21,534 bases of DNA from Hondaea fermentalgiana. Its lineage: Eukaryota > Sar > Bigyra > Thraustochytrida > Thraustochytriidae. The stretch is from the NCBI GenBank assembly GCA_014084085.1, contig NPFB01000190.1, positions 46,289 to 67,822 on the forward strand, written 5' to 3'. The position numbers were made by a program, and so were the translations under genes. This document shows positions 1-8,325 of the stretch, in pieces (within the stretch, counting starts at the first letter, position 1; each line of letters opens with the position of its first letter). Below the pieces are notes generated by a model. It was not told the DNA's origin. It was given only the letters and a program-made list of their open reading frames with translations, and searched no databases.

Positions 1-53
1 AAATCAAATCAAATCAAATCAAATCAAATCAAATCAAATCAAATCAAATCAAA
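1..53. repeat. AAATC pentanucleotide microsatellite
   Basis: Ten perfect copies of AAATC fill positions 1-50, followed by a partial unit (AAA). The array starts at the window edge, so its true length is unknown. It is AT-rich and sits directly against the extremely GC-rich DNA that follows. Confidence 0.97.
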
Positions 54-565
54 CCCGCTTCGCCGATCCGGGCAGCGCGCGCGCGAGTACGCCCGCCCGC
101 CCGCCCGCGCACGCAGGCCGGCAGCAGGCCGGCAGCAGGCCGCCCGCGTCCGCGCGGCGCGTCGCTCTCGCGTTCGCGCCCGCTCTCGCTCCGCGCCGCC
201 CACGCGCGAGCGCCCCCGCGGCGCGACATTGGAGAGGCAGGCGTAGCAGCGCCAGGGCGCGCGACGCCCACGAGGGACGCCGCGCTCGCCCGGCCACTCG
301 CTCGAGCTTCCCGCTGCGCGCGCGCGTGCGCGACACCTGCCGTTGAAGTCTCCGAGGCCCGCGAAGGAACGCCTCCCTTCCCCCTACGCGTCGCGAGCGC
401 GCGAGCGCGGAAAAGCCGCGTCCACACGCCGTTGGCGCGCCCCGTTTAGCAGTGCAAAAAAGCACAGCACCTAGAAACACCACAGCGCAAGCAAGCAAGC
501 AAGCAAGCAAGCGAGCAAGCGAGAAGCGAGCGAGCTAAGAGCAGGAACAGCGAGGAGCGAGCACC
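54..565 (+). promoter_or_regulatory. GC-rich upstream region of RPB1
   Basis: No gene is supported here; the two open frames that cross it on the minus strand are low-complexity Arg/Ala-rich shadows. The stretch contains a GCCC run (91-108), two copies of an 11-bp GGCCGGCAGCA unit (about 116-137), and alternating G/C tracts at about 74-85 and 315-332 that could favour Z-DNA. I see no clear TATA box. The last 80 bases, rich in GCAA/GCGA tetranucleotides, are probably the RPB1 5' leader. Assigning it as a promoter is inference from position. Confidence 0.4.
487..534. repeat. GCAA/GCGA tetranucleotide repeat in RPB1 leader
   Basis: Six perfect GCAA units (487-510) are followed by interspersed GCGA, GCAA and GCGA units up to about 534. 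The array lies about 30 bases before the RPB1 start codon. Similar AAGC/CAAG runs occur after the SHMT stop (about 14306-14330) and, as the complement, near 12112-12125, so this tetranucleotide recurs in gene-flanking DNA. Confidence 0.9.
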
Positions 566-3500
566 ATGTCGACCGCTCACATGTTCCCGTTTTCGTCGGT
601 GCCGTGGAAGCGCATCGACCGCGTCCAGTTTAGCGTCATGTCCCCCGAAGAGCTCAAGGGCTACTCGGTGACGCAAAAGTTGGTCGTGCGGAACGAGAGA
701 CCTATTCCCGCCGGCGTGACGTCACACGAGACGTATCGCGACGGCGAGCCTGTTCGTGGCGGCGTAAATGACCCGCGTATGGGCTCAGCGGTTGGTGACA
801 ACAACCATCCTGGCTACTTTGGTCACATTGAGCTGGCGAGACCCGTGTACCATGTGGGATTTCTCAATACCGTGCTGGCCATCCTGCGTTGCGTCTCCTT
901 TTACGATGGCGGCGTCCTTTTCACGCGCGATGAAGACGTGGTGGCCTGGGACAAGCTGCAGCTTCTCGAGGGCAAAAACCGTCTTGGTGCCCTGAGCAAA
1001 ATGTCCGTGCGCTTTACGACCTGCCCGCGGTCCAATCTCCCGCAGCCTCGTTACCGCAAGGATGGTCTCCGAATTGTCATGAACTTTGGCGAGAAAACCA
1101 ACAAGGAGCAGATCCCCGGCACAGGCGAGACGCAACAGGTTCTCACCGCTGCACAGGCGCTCGAGATTCTCAAGAAGATCTCGGACGAGGATGCGCGCAT
1201 TCTCGGACTCAACCCCAAGTGGTGCCATCCTTCGTGGCTCATTTTGCAAGTGCTTCCGGTCCCGCCTCCTCAGGTCCGCCCCAGCGTGAGCATGGGCGGC
1301 GCTGCGCGCTGTGAAGATGATCTGACTCACAAGCTAAGCGACATTGTCAAGGCCAATCTCGCTGTCCTGCATTGCGAGCGTAACGGTGATGCAGACCACG
1401 TTCTCGAGCAGTACATCAAGGTTCTGCAATACCACTGCGCCACCTTTGTGGACAATCAGCTGCCATACCAGGCACAAGCCAGCCAGAAGAGTGGCAAGCC
1501 GCTTAAGACGCTGCGCCAGCGCCTCGTCGGCAAGGAGGGTCGCGTGCGCGGCAATCTTATGGGAAAGCGTGTCGACTTTTCCGCGCGTACCGTCATTACG
1601 GCAGATCCCAATCTGAGTATCGACCAGGTCGGTGTGCCGCGCTCCATTGCGCTCAACCTGACCGTCCCAGAACGCGTCACGGCCTTCAACCTCGAACGCC
1701 TCAAGAATCTCGTGCGCAACGGACCCGACAAGCACCCGGGAGCGCGCTACATCATCAACGATCAGGGTCTGAAGATGGATTTGCGTTACAGCGACCCGAA
1801 TGAGGTGATGCTGAAAAAGGGCTGGATCGTGGAGCGTCACTTGGCGAACGACGACGTCGTGCTCTTCAATCGCCAGCCTTCGCTGCACAAGATGAGTATC
1901 ATGGGCCATCGCGTGCGCGTCATGTACTGGTCAACCTTTCGCATGAACCTCAGTGTGACCTCTCCGTACAACGCTGACTTTGATGGCGATGAGATGAACT
2001 TGCACGTGCCCCAGGGTCTCACAGCGCGCGCCGAGGCGGAGACAAATATGATGGTCAACAAGGTGATTGTCTCGCCGCAGAGTAACCGTCCCGTCATGGG
2101 TATTGTGCAGGATTCTCTGCTTAGTTCGTGGCGCATGACACGCCGCGACATTTTTCTCAATCAGAACGAGCTTTTCAATCTGCTCATGTGGGTCGAAGAC
2201 TTTGACGGCAACGTGCCCATTCCCGCCGTCATGGTTCCGGACAAGACTCGCGCCGGCAGTTACCACGCTCTCTGGACCGGCAAGCAGGTCTTCAGCTCCA
2301 TCGTCCCCGCGGGTATCAACCTCAGCGCCAAGGCCAACGGCCACGACAAGTCGGAAAAATTCCCGCGTGATTTGAACCCCGAGGACACCGCGGTGCTTAT
2401 CCAAAACGGCGAGATCATTACGGGCATTATCGACAAGTCCACACTTGGCGCCAAGCAGGGTGGCCTGATCCACACCTGCTTTAACGAGATGGGCCCTGAG
2501 GTCACCCGCGTGCTCATGAACCAGATTCAGAAGCTGAGCAACCACTTTATTCTGCACCATGGATTCACCGTTGGCGTCGGCGATACCGTCGCCGATGATG
2601 CGACTCTTGCCAAGGTGCGTGATGTCCTCGAGGCGGCCAAGCTCAAGGTCGCCGATCTCGTCAAGCAGGGTCAGCGCGGTATGCTCAAGGTGCAGCCCGG
2701 TCGCACCATGCAGGAAAGTTTCGAGGACCATGTGAACATTTGTCTGAACGAGGCGCGTGACAACGCCGGTAAGGAGTCCGTCAAGTCGCTCACGGCCGAG
2801 AACAACTTCAAGGCCACTGTGACTTCTGGCTCCAAGGGCAGTTTCATTAACATCTCCCAGATTATGGGCTGCGTCGGGCAGCAGAACGTGGAAGGCCAGC
2901 GCATTCCCTTTGGCTTCAGGTACCGCACGCTCCCGCATTTTTACAAGGACGATCTCGGCCCCGAGTCGCGCGGCTTTGTGGAGAATTCCTACCTCAAAGG
3001 CCTGTCGCCGCAGGAGTTCTACTTTCACGCCATGGGCGGTCGCGAGGGTCTCATTGATACGGCCTGTAAGACTGCCGAAACCGGATACATTCAACGTCGC
3101 CTCGTCAAGGCTCTGGAGGATCTCAGCGTTCGCTACGATGGCACCGTCCGCAATGGCCGCGGCGACATTATCCAATTCCTCTACGGAGAAGATGGCATGG
3201 ACGGTGCCTTCGTAGAGACCCAAGTCTTTGACCTTTTGCGCAAGAGCAAGCGCGAGTTCGAGGAGACGTATGTGTACCGCGTGGACGACGCGGACTTTGG
3301 CATGTTCCGAGGCAAGCAGTACCTGATGCCCAACATTCTGCACAAGCTCCGCCACAATCCGGAGGCCATGCAGATCCTCAACGAAGAGGCGGAACAGCTG
3401 CGCCGCGATCAGGCGCTCCTGCGTCTCGTGGCCTCAGAGCGCGAGCCCGGTGGCGTCATGTCCGTGGAGGACAAGCTCCACCTCCCTGTGAACATTGCGC

Positions 3501-5962
3501 GCATGATCTGGAATGTGTCGCACACGTATCGCATCGACAAGAACCGTACTTCGGATCTTGACCCCTGCGACATTGTGCACGAGGTGAGCGCCCTCTGCGA
3601 TCGCCTCGTCGTCGTGCTTGGTGAAGATCCGCTCTCGCGCGAGGCGCAGGACAACGCCACCAAGCTCATCAAGATCCTCATTCGCAGCTCCCTGGCATCC
3701 AAAGTCATTCTTGTGCGTCACCGTCTTACGAAGGACGCCTTCAAAAGTCTCATTGGCCAGATCGAGTCGCGCTTCTTCAAGTCGATGGTCAATCCGGGTG
3801 AAATGTGTGGTGTTTTGGCCGCGCAGTCCATCGGTGAGCCGGCGACCCAGATGACGCTCAACACCTTTCACTTTGCCGGTGTTTCGGCCAAAAACGTCAC
3901 GCTGGGTGTGCCCCGTCTCAAGGAGGTGATCAACGGCGCCAAGAACGTCAAGACGCCCTCCGTCACTGTCTATCTCGATGAGGAACATCGCAACACGGAG
4001 GCGCGAGCATCCGAAGTCATGTCGCGACTCGAATTTACGCGCCTCCGCGAGCTTGCAGTGGAGACAAGCATCATCTTTGACCCCAAGCCGGAAGAGACTG
4101 TCGTCGAGGAGGATTACAGCTTTGTGAGCGGCTACTGGGAGATTGAGGATGGGGAGGACAACGTGCGCCAGGACCAGCTTTCGCCCTGGCTGCTGCGCAT
4201 CGTTGCCGAGAAGAAGATTATGCGCTTCAAGAAAATTTCCAACTCGGAGCTCATCAAGACCATTCACGCCGACTTTGGAGACACCCTGCATTGTATTGCC
4301 AACGATGACAACAGTGACGAGTGCGTGGTGCACATCCGAGTCGTTCGCGATAACGTGGGTGGCGCCGCGCCCGGAAAGGAGGGCGAGGGAGCCGGTGGGG
4401 AGGACGGCGAGGCTCAGGCACAGGTCGTGGAGGACGAAAAACTTTACGGCATGGACGAGTTCATCTTTCTGCGTCGCCTCGAAACAGAACTGCTCGACAA
4501 CCTGCGTCTGCGGGGTATCCCGAACATCAAGAAGTGCTTTGTTCGCGAGTTTGACAAGGCCAAGGGCTGGGACCCGGAGACCGGCGCAGAGTACGACAAG
4601 AAGGAATGGGTGCTCGATACGGACGGAACGAACCTTTTGGCCATTCTCGCCCAGCCAGGCGTGGACCACAAGCGCACCGTCTCGAACCACTGCATTGAGA
4701 TCTGGCAAGTGCTAGGTGCCGAGGCGCTTCGCCGCTCGCTGCTCAACGAAATTCGCGCAGTCATTTCCTTCGATGGTAGTTACGTGAACTACCGCCATCT
4801 TTCAATGCTGGTGGATGTTATGGCAGCGCGTGGTGAGCTGCAGCCTGTCACTCGCCATGGCATCAACCGCAATGGTTCCGGACCGTTGCAGCGTTGCTCC
4901 TTTGAGGAGACCGTCGAGCTTCTCATGGACGCTGCTGCCTTTTCGGAGTGCGATCCTCTTGCTGCTGTTTCGGAGAACATCATGCTTGGTCAGCTTGCGC
5001 CCATCGGTACCGGTGCCTTTGACCTCTACATTGATGAGGAGATGCTCAAGGACGCCATCGAGGTCGATGCCGAAGAGGAACTGGCGCAGGAGGCGGCACG
5101 AGACCCGCACCTTGGTCCTTCGAACGCAATGGCAACCCCACTTGCTGGCGCATTTAGTCCGACGATGAGTCCCGGCGCCTACGCGCCCTTTTCGCCTGCT
5201 GGAGACGCTGGGTTCTCGCCTGGTCCGGGTGGCGGTCCCGCCTCTCCGGCCTTTACACCAAGCTCGCCGTACTCGCCGGCGTCGCCGGCGTACCAGCCGC
5301 AGTCGCCTGCGGCAGGGGCCTCTCCTTCGTACAACCGGATGAGCTCTGCGGGTGCGCAGTCTCCGGGCTACAACGCGGGTGGAGCCTTTTCGCCTTCGTC
5401 CCCGGCGTACAGCCCAGCAAGTCCCGGATACAACCCGAGTTCGCCTACTTCGCCAATGTATGGATCCGGCAACGCCGCATCTCCTGGGTACTCGCCCTCG
5501 AGCCCAGCTGCGGCTTACAGCCCGAGCTCCCCTGCTGCTGCATACAGCCCGAGCTCCCCTGCTGCTGCATACAGCCCGAGCTCCCCTGCGGCGGCCTACA
5601 GCCCGAGCTCACCCGCAGCGGCCTACAGCCCGAGCTCGCCTGCTGCGGCCTACAGCCCGAGCTCTCCGGCTCAGGCCTACAGCCCGAGCTCTCCGGCGCA
5701 AGCGTACAGCCCAAGCTCCCCGGCGCAGGCTTACAGCCCGAGCTCCCCGGCGCAGGCTTATAGCCCGAGCTCCCCGGCGCAGGCTTATAGCCCGAGCTCG
5801 CCAGCAGCGGCGTACTCGCCTGCGAGCCCTGCGTATTCGCCAAGCTCGCCGGCTGCTGGTCCGATGGGCAGAGGTGATCATGGTGCCGCCTACAGCCCGG
5901 CTTCGCCGGCGTACTCTCCGGCGTCTCCGGCGTACAGTCCATCTTCGCCGGCAGCGGAGTAA
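566..5962 (+). CDS. RPB1: DNA-directed RNA polymerase II largest subunit RPB1
   Basis: This is the largest catalytic subunit of nuclear RNA polymerase II, 1,798 residues with no intron. The catalytic loop NADFDGDEMNLH has its three Mg-binding aspartates at D471, D473 and D475. Downstream are the funnel and pore regions, the bridge-helix segment (FHAMGGREGLIDTA), the trigger-loop region (QSIGEPATQMTLNTFHFAG), the foot and jaw, and a C-terminal domain of YSPxSP repeats. ATG 566 has A at -3. Two features are odd. In the N-terminal clamp the Zn7 ligands are gone: the CxxC loop is deleted between M72 and H81, and CPGH reads HPGY at 81-84. The Zn6 CxxC reads CVSFYD at 109-114. The CTD core is twelve tandem nonapeptides rather than heptads. 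A Gly/Glu-rich insert of about 28 residues (about 1264-1291) sits in the jaw region. Identity as RPB1 is certain from overall conservation; that this is the only RPB1 in the genome cannot be shown here. Confidence 0.98.
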   Translation: MSTAHMFPFSSVPWKRIDRVQFSVMSPEELKGYSVTQKLVVRNERPIPAGVTSHETYRDGEPVRGGVNDPRMGSAVGDNNHPGYFGHIELARPVYHVGFLNTVLAILRCVSFYDGGVLFTRDEDVVAWDKLQLLEGKNRLGALSKMSVRFTTCPRSNLPQPRYRKDGLRIVMNFGEKTNKEQIPGTGETQQVLTAAQALEILKKISDEDARILGLNPKWCHPSWLILQVLPVPPPQVRPSVSMGGAARCEDDLTHKLSDIVKANLAVLHCERNGDADHVLEQYIKVLQYHCATFVDNQLPYQAQASQKSGKPLKTLRQRLVGKEGRVRGNLMGKRVDFSARTVITADPNLSIDQVGVPRSIALNLTVPERVTAFNLERLKNLVRNGPDKHPGARYIINDQGLKMDLRYSDPNEVMLKKGWIVERHLANDDVVLFNRQPSLHKMSIMGHRVRVMYWSTFRMNLSVTSPYNADFDGDEMNLHVPQGLTARAEAETNMMVNKVIVSPQSNRPVMGIVQDSLLSSWRMTRRDIFLNQNELFNLLMWVEDFDGNVPIPAVMVPDKTRAGSYHALWTGKQVFSSIVPAGINLSAKANGHDKSEKFPRDLNPEDTAVLIQNGEIITGIIDKSTLGAKQGGLIHTCFNEMGPEVTRVLMNQIQKLSNHFILHHGFTVGVGDTVADDATLAKVRDVLEAAKLKVADLVKQGQRGMLKVQPGRTMQESFEDHVNICLNEARDNAGKESVKSLTAENNFKATVTSGSKGSFINISQIMGCVGQQNVEGQRIPFGFRYRTLPHFYKDDLGPESRGFVENSYLKGLSPQEFYFHAMGGREGLIDTACKTAETGYIQRRLVKALEDLSVRYDGTVRNGRGDIIQFLYGEDGMDGAFVETQVFDLLRKSKREFEETYVYRVDDADFGMFRGKQYLMPNILHKLRHNPEAMQILNEEAEQLRRDQALLRLVASEREPGGVMSVEDKLHLPVNIARMIWNVSHTYRIDKNRTSDLDPCDIVHEVSALCDRLVVVLGEDPLSREAQDNATKLIKILIRSSLASKVILVRHRLTKDAFKSLIGQIESRFFKSMVNPGEMCGVLAAQSIGEPATQMTLNTFHFAGVSAKNVTLGVPRLKEVINGAKNVKTPSVTVYLDEEHRNTEARASEVMSRLEFTRLRELAVETSIIFDPKPEETVVEEDYSFVSGYWEIEDGEDNVRQDQLSPWLLRIVAEKKIMRFKKISNSELIKTIHADFGDTLHCIANDDNSDECVVHIRVVRDNVGGAAPGKEGEGAGGEDGEAQAQVVEDEKLYGMDEFIFLRRLETELLDNLRLRGIPNIKKCFVREFDKAKGWDPETGAEYDKKEWVLDTDGTNLLAILAQPGVDHKRTVSNHCIEIWQVLGAEALRRSLLNEIRAVISFDGSYVNYRHLSMLVDVMAARGELQPVTRHGINRNGSGPLQRCSFEETVELLMDAAAFSECDPLAAVSENIMLGQLAPIGTGAFDLYIDEEMLKDAIEVDAEEELAQEAARDPHLGPSNAMATPLAGAFSPTMSPGAYAPFSPAGDAGFSPGPGGGPASPAFTPSSPYSPASPAYQPQSPAAGASPSYNRMSSAGAQSPGYNAGGAFSPSSPAYSPASPGYNPSSPTSPMYGSGNAASPGYSPSSPAAAYSPSSPAAAYSPSSPAAAYSPSSPAAAYSPSSPAAAYSPSSPAAAYSPSSPAQAYSPSSPAQAYSPSSPAQAYSPSSPAQAYSPSSPAQAYSPSSPAAAYSPASPAYSPSSPAAGPMGRGDHGAAYSPASPAYSPASPAYSPSSPAAE
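5489..5812 (+). repeat. RPB1 CTD: 12 x 27-bp tandem repeat (nonapeptide)
   Basis: Twelve contiguous 27-bp units encode YSPSSPAAA (units 1-6 and 12) and YSPSSPAQA (units 7-11). Some neighbouring units are identical at the DNA level (units 2 and 3), which suggests recent unequal-exchange expansion. Looser YSPASPA and YSPSSPA heptads flank the block, giving about 19 YSP[SA]SP motifs in all. The known CTD consensus is the heptad YSPTSPS. Here Ser2 and Ser5 are kept, position 4 is Ser, position 7 is Ala, and two extra residues lengthen each unit. Confidence 0.97.
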
Positions 5963-6165
5963 GGCATCTAAAAATTGCAACATTTCAACTTTTTTGGTTT
6001 TGGCTAGGGAACACATGATGTGCGGTCAAAAGATGAAGAAGCAAACTTGCATTTTATTCCAAAGCATTTCACGCGAGTTCTTGATGAAAAGCAAAACCAG
6101 ACGCTCCCAGACTCAGATGAAAGGTTTGCGTACAAAAATGTCTTGTCATTTACAAGAGGATGATT
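5963..6165. other. Convergent 3' region between RPB1 and thiolase
   Basis: Only 203 bases separate the two stop codons, so the 3' untranslated regions of both genes must lie here and may overlap as antisense RNA. The stretch is noticeably more AT-rich than the flanking genes. I found no canonical AATAAA on either strand. Confidence 0.6.
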
Positions 6166-7461
6166 TTAGAGCTTGGAGGACTCTGCGCCGCAGGCAAGAG
6201 ATTGCTTGCGCTTGGGAGGAATCGAAACCCATTCTTCAGGCTTGCGGTAAAGGCCAATGACAACAAGACCGCCGAGACCGAGGTTGTGCTGAAGACCGAC
6301 CTTGGCGCCGGGGACCTGTCTCGGGCCGCACTCGCCGCGAAGCTGCCAGCAGAGCTCGGCACACTGAGCCACGCCCGTAGCACCAAGAGGGTGTCCCTTG
6401 GAAATGAGACCACCACTCGGGTTAATGACGTACTTGCCTCCAAAGGTGGCATTCCCACTCTCAATAAGCTTGCCACCCTCACCCTCCTTGGCGAGCCCGA
6501 GGGACTCATATGTGATGAGCTCGTTGCATGAGAAGCAATCGTGAAGTTCAACGACGTTGACATCGTCTGGGGTGAGACCGGCCTCGGCGTATGCGTCTTG
6601 GGCCGCCTTCTGGGCCATGGACTTTCCAACAGCCTCGATGAGGGCCTTGCCCTCGGCCGACTTGAAGACCTCCGGGCTGTCCGAGTGCACGCTTTGTGCC
6701 ACAAGCTCAATGGCCTGTCCCTGGAGCCCGTGCTTGATGACAAAGTCTTCGGAGGCAAGAATGGCGCAAGCAGCACCGTTGGACGTTGGCGAGCATTGCA
6801 GCTTTGTGAGTGGGCCACAAACCTTGGGGGAACTCTGAATCTGCTCCAGCGAGTAGACGTCACGAAATTGCGAGTAAGGGTTGTTGCGGCTGTGACGGTG
6901 GTTCTTTTCGCCAATCATGGCAAAATGTTCAGGTTTGGTACCATAAAGCTTCATGTGCTCTTCGCCAGCGCGACCAAAAAATTGCGCCATGGGAGGATCC
7001 TTTGTGAGTCCGTAGTTGTCGTTGAGGACCTTGTAGTGGTGGTCTAGGCTGGTCGGCCCGTTCGCCTCGCCGCCGCCGAGCGAGCCGGGGCGCATGACCT
7101 CGACGCCAAGTGCGAGAGCGCAGTCCGCCATGCCACTGGCTACATTTTGGCGTGCGATCGCCAGCGCGTTGGACCCCGTCGCGCAGGCATTGTTCACATT
7201 AAAGGTAGGGATGTTGTAGAGTCCGCAATCGTACAGCACACGCTGTCCGGCGCCGAGCGTGAACATGGAGCCTACGCAGGCGCTTTCAACAAGCGAGCGC
7301 TCGTCCTTGATACAGGCGTCTTCCAGCGCGCGCTCCACAGCCTCCACGCCCAAAGTCGTGAAGAAGGGTCCCTCTTTCGGGTCCTTCTTCGGCTTGGTGA
7401 ACGGCGTCATGCCCACGCCCACCACAAACACGCGCCGGCCCGGGTTCTTCTTGGCCACCAT
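6166..7461 (-). CDS. SCP2/SCPx-type 3-ketoacyl-CoA thiolase, peroxisomal
   Basis: This thiolase is of the sterol-carrier-protein-x class, which cleaves 3-ketoacyl-CoA (including branched-chain substrates) in peroxisomal beta-oxidation. With the start at 7461 the protein has 431 residues and opens MVAKKNPGRRVFVVGVGMTPF, close to the human SCPx N-terminus. The nucleophile lies in NNACATGS (C93). The SCP2-type HDCF motif gives H307/C309, and SKGHPLGATG gives H357. The protein ends in SKL, a classical PTS1 signal. The C-terminal SCP2 lipid-binding domain of animal SCPx is absent, so this is a stand-alone thiolase. The frame stays open upstream to a GTG at 7554 but has no ATG there; ATG 7461 has A at -3 and G at +4. 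It converges on RPB1 and diverges from the p24 gene. Substrate range is inferred from the family. Confidence 0.93.
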   Translation of the reverse strand: MVAKKNPGRRVFVVGVGMTPFTKPKKDPKEGPFFTTLGVEAVERALEDACIKDERSLVESACVGSMFTLGAGQRVLYDCGLYNIPTFNVNNACATGSNALAIARQNVASGMADCALALGVEVMRPGSLGGGEANGPTSLDHHYKVLNDNYGLTKDPPMAQFFGRAGEEHMKLYGTKPEHFAMIGEKNHRHSRNNPYSQFRDVYSLEQIQSSPKVCGPLTKLQCSPTSNGAACAILASEDFVIKHGLQGQAIELVAQSVHSDSPEVFKSAEGKALIEAVGKSMAQKAAQDAYAEAGLTPDDVNVVELHDCFSCNELITYESLGLAKEGEGGKLIESGNATFGGKYVINPSGGLISKGHPLGATGVAQCAELCWQLRGECGPRQVPGAKVGLQHNLGLGGLVVIGLYRKPEEWVSIPPKRKQSLACGAESSKL

Positions 7462-8325
7462 CTTTCCTCGCTCACGCTTCACGGCCGCGGCCTTGCCTTC
7501 TCGTGTTATCAGTGCCTTGCGTTCTGGGTCTGCCACCCAGCGAAAATGCGGCACAAGCAGAATGGGATTCGAGGGAATGATGGAGGCGGCGGGCGTGGAT
7601 CTCGAGCTGTCAGTCCGCTATAGACGAGATCGTGGCGGCGGACCTGGGCGAGTAGTACTACGTGGAGTACAGCAGCATGTGGTATACTACGTACGTATAG
7701 CACCATTCGTTCGCGTTGGGGCGCTCGGCCTGGGAAAGCTTGCACGGTGCGCAAAACGCAAGGCCGGGGCGACTAGGTGTGAAGGAAGGAGATCTTGGTC
7801 CCAGCAATGAGCTCGCGGAGAAGGCCGCCATGCCGAGTCGCGCGGCGATGTGATTGACATGAGCAGGCGGCATGACATCGACAAACAGGGAGCTCGTCGA
7901 GCCTCCAGCTCGAGCGGGTCTTTGTGCAGCTTTTACGAATCTTATATACCCGCCAGCAAGGGTCGGGACTGGACGGACCCCGCCGCCGCGCCCAAAACGT
8001 GAACGACACTGCCATGCCAACACGATCGTGCCAACACGTGTGTTTCGAGACGCCGCCGAGTGCGCAGATAGATAGACATGCCTGCTCTCGCGATCGTGCG
8101 TAGCGGTCCTCGTGACTGCGCTGCCAGGCTTCGACCGCTCGCGTTACGCTCAGGGAAAAGGTCGATGGCGGCCTCGCTCGGAGCACGTTGATCGATCGAC
8201 CAATGAGCCGCGGCAACATCGGGCAACACACAAACAGTTTGGGCAAAGCAAGCAAAACGGCATCTCGACCCTCGGACTCGGCGGCGGCAGCGGCGGCTCG
8301 CGCACGTGCGCGCACGGGGACGAGG
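7462..8325. promoter_or_regulatory. Divergent intergenic region, thiolase / p24
   Basis: This 864-bp gap separates two divergently transcribed genes and must carry both 5' leaders and promoters. A TATATA string occurs at 7943-7948, about 380 bases before the p24 start, and a TACGTACGTA palindrome lies near 7690. Neither is placed well enough to call a core promoter. Several open frames cross the region, but they are low-complexity Ser/Ala/Arg-rich and resemble no known protein. The 123 bases before 8326 are open in the p24 frame from an ATG at 8203, but that start would bury the signal peptide. Confidence 0.4.

Noticed and set aside
1931..3355. 474-codon open frame antisense to RPB1
   Set aside because: It is the complement of strongly biased RPB1 codons. 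The product is Leu/Val/Ala/His-rich with no recognisable domain, and RPB1 on the other strand is unmistakable.
3434..4708. 424-codon open frame antisense to RPB1
   Set aside because: Same shadow effect of GC-ending codons; no independent evidence of a gene.
6541..7047. 168-codon open frame opposite the thiolase
   Set aside because: Antisense shadow of a clear thiolase gene.
7462..7554. Longer thiolase N-terminus starting at 7554
   Set aside because: The first codon there is GTG, with no ATG in the upstream frame before a stop; ATG 7461 gives the family N-terminus.
8188..8325. Longer p24 N-terminus from TTG 8188 or ATG 8203
   Set aside because: It would place about 40 Arg/Ala-rich residues before a clear signal peptide; ATG 8326 starts exactly at that peptide.
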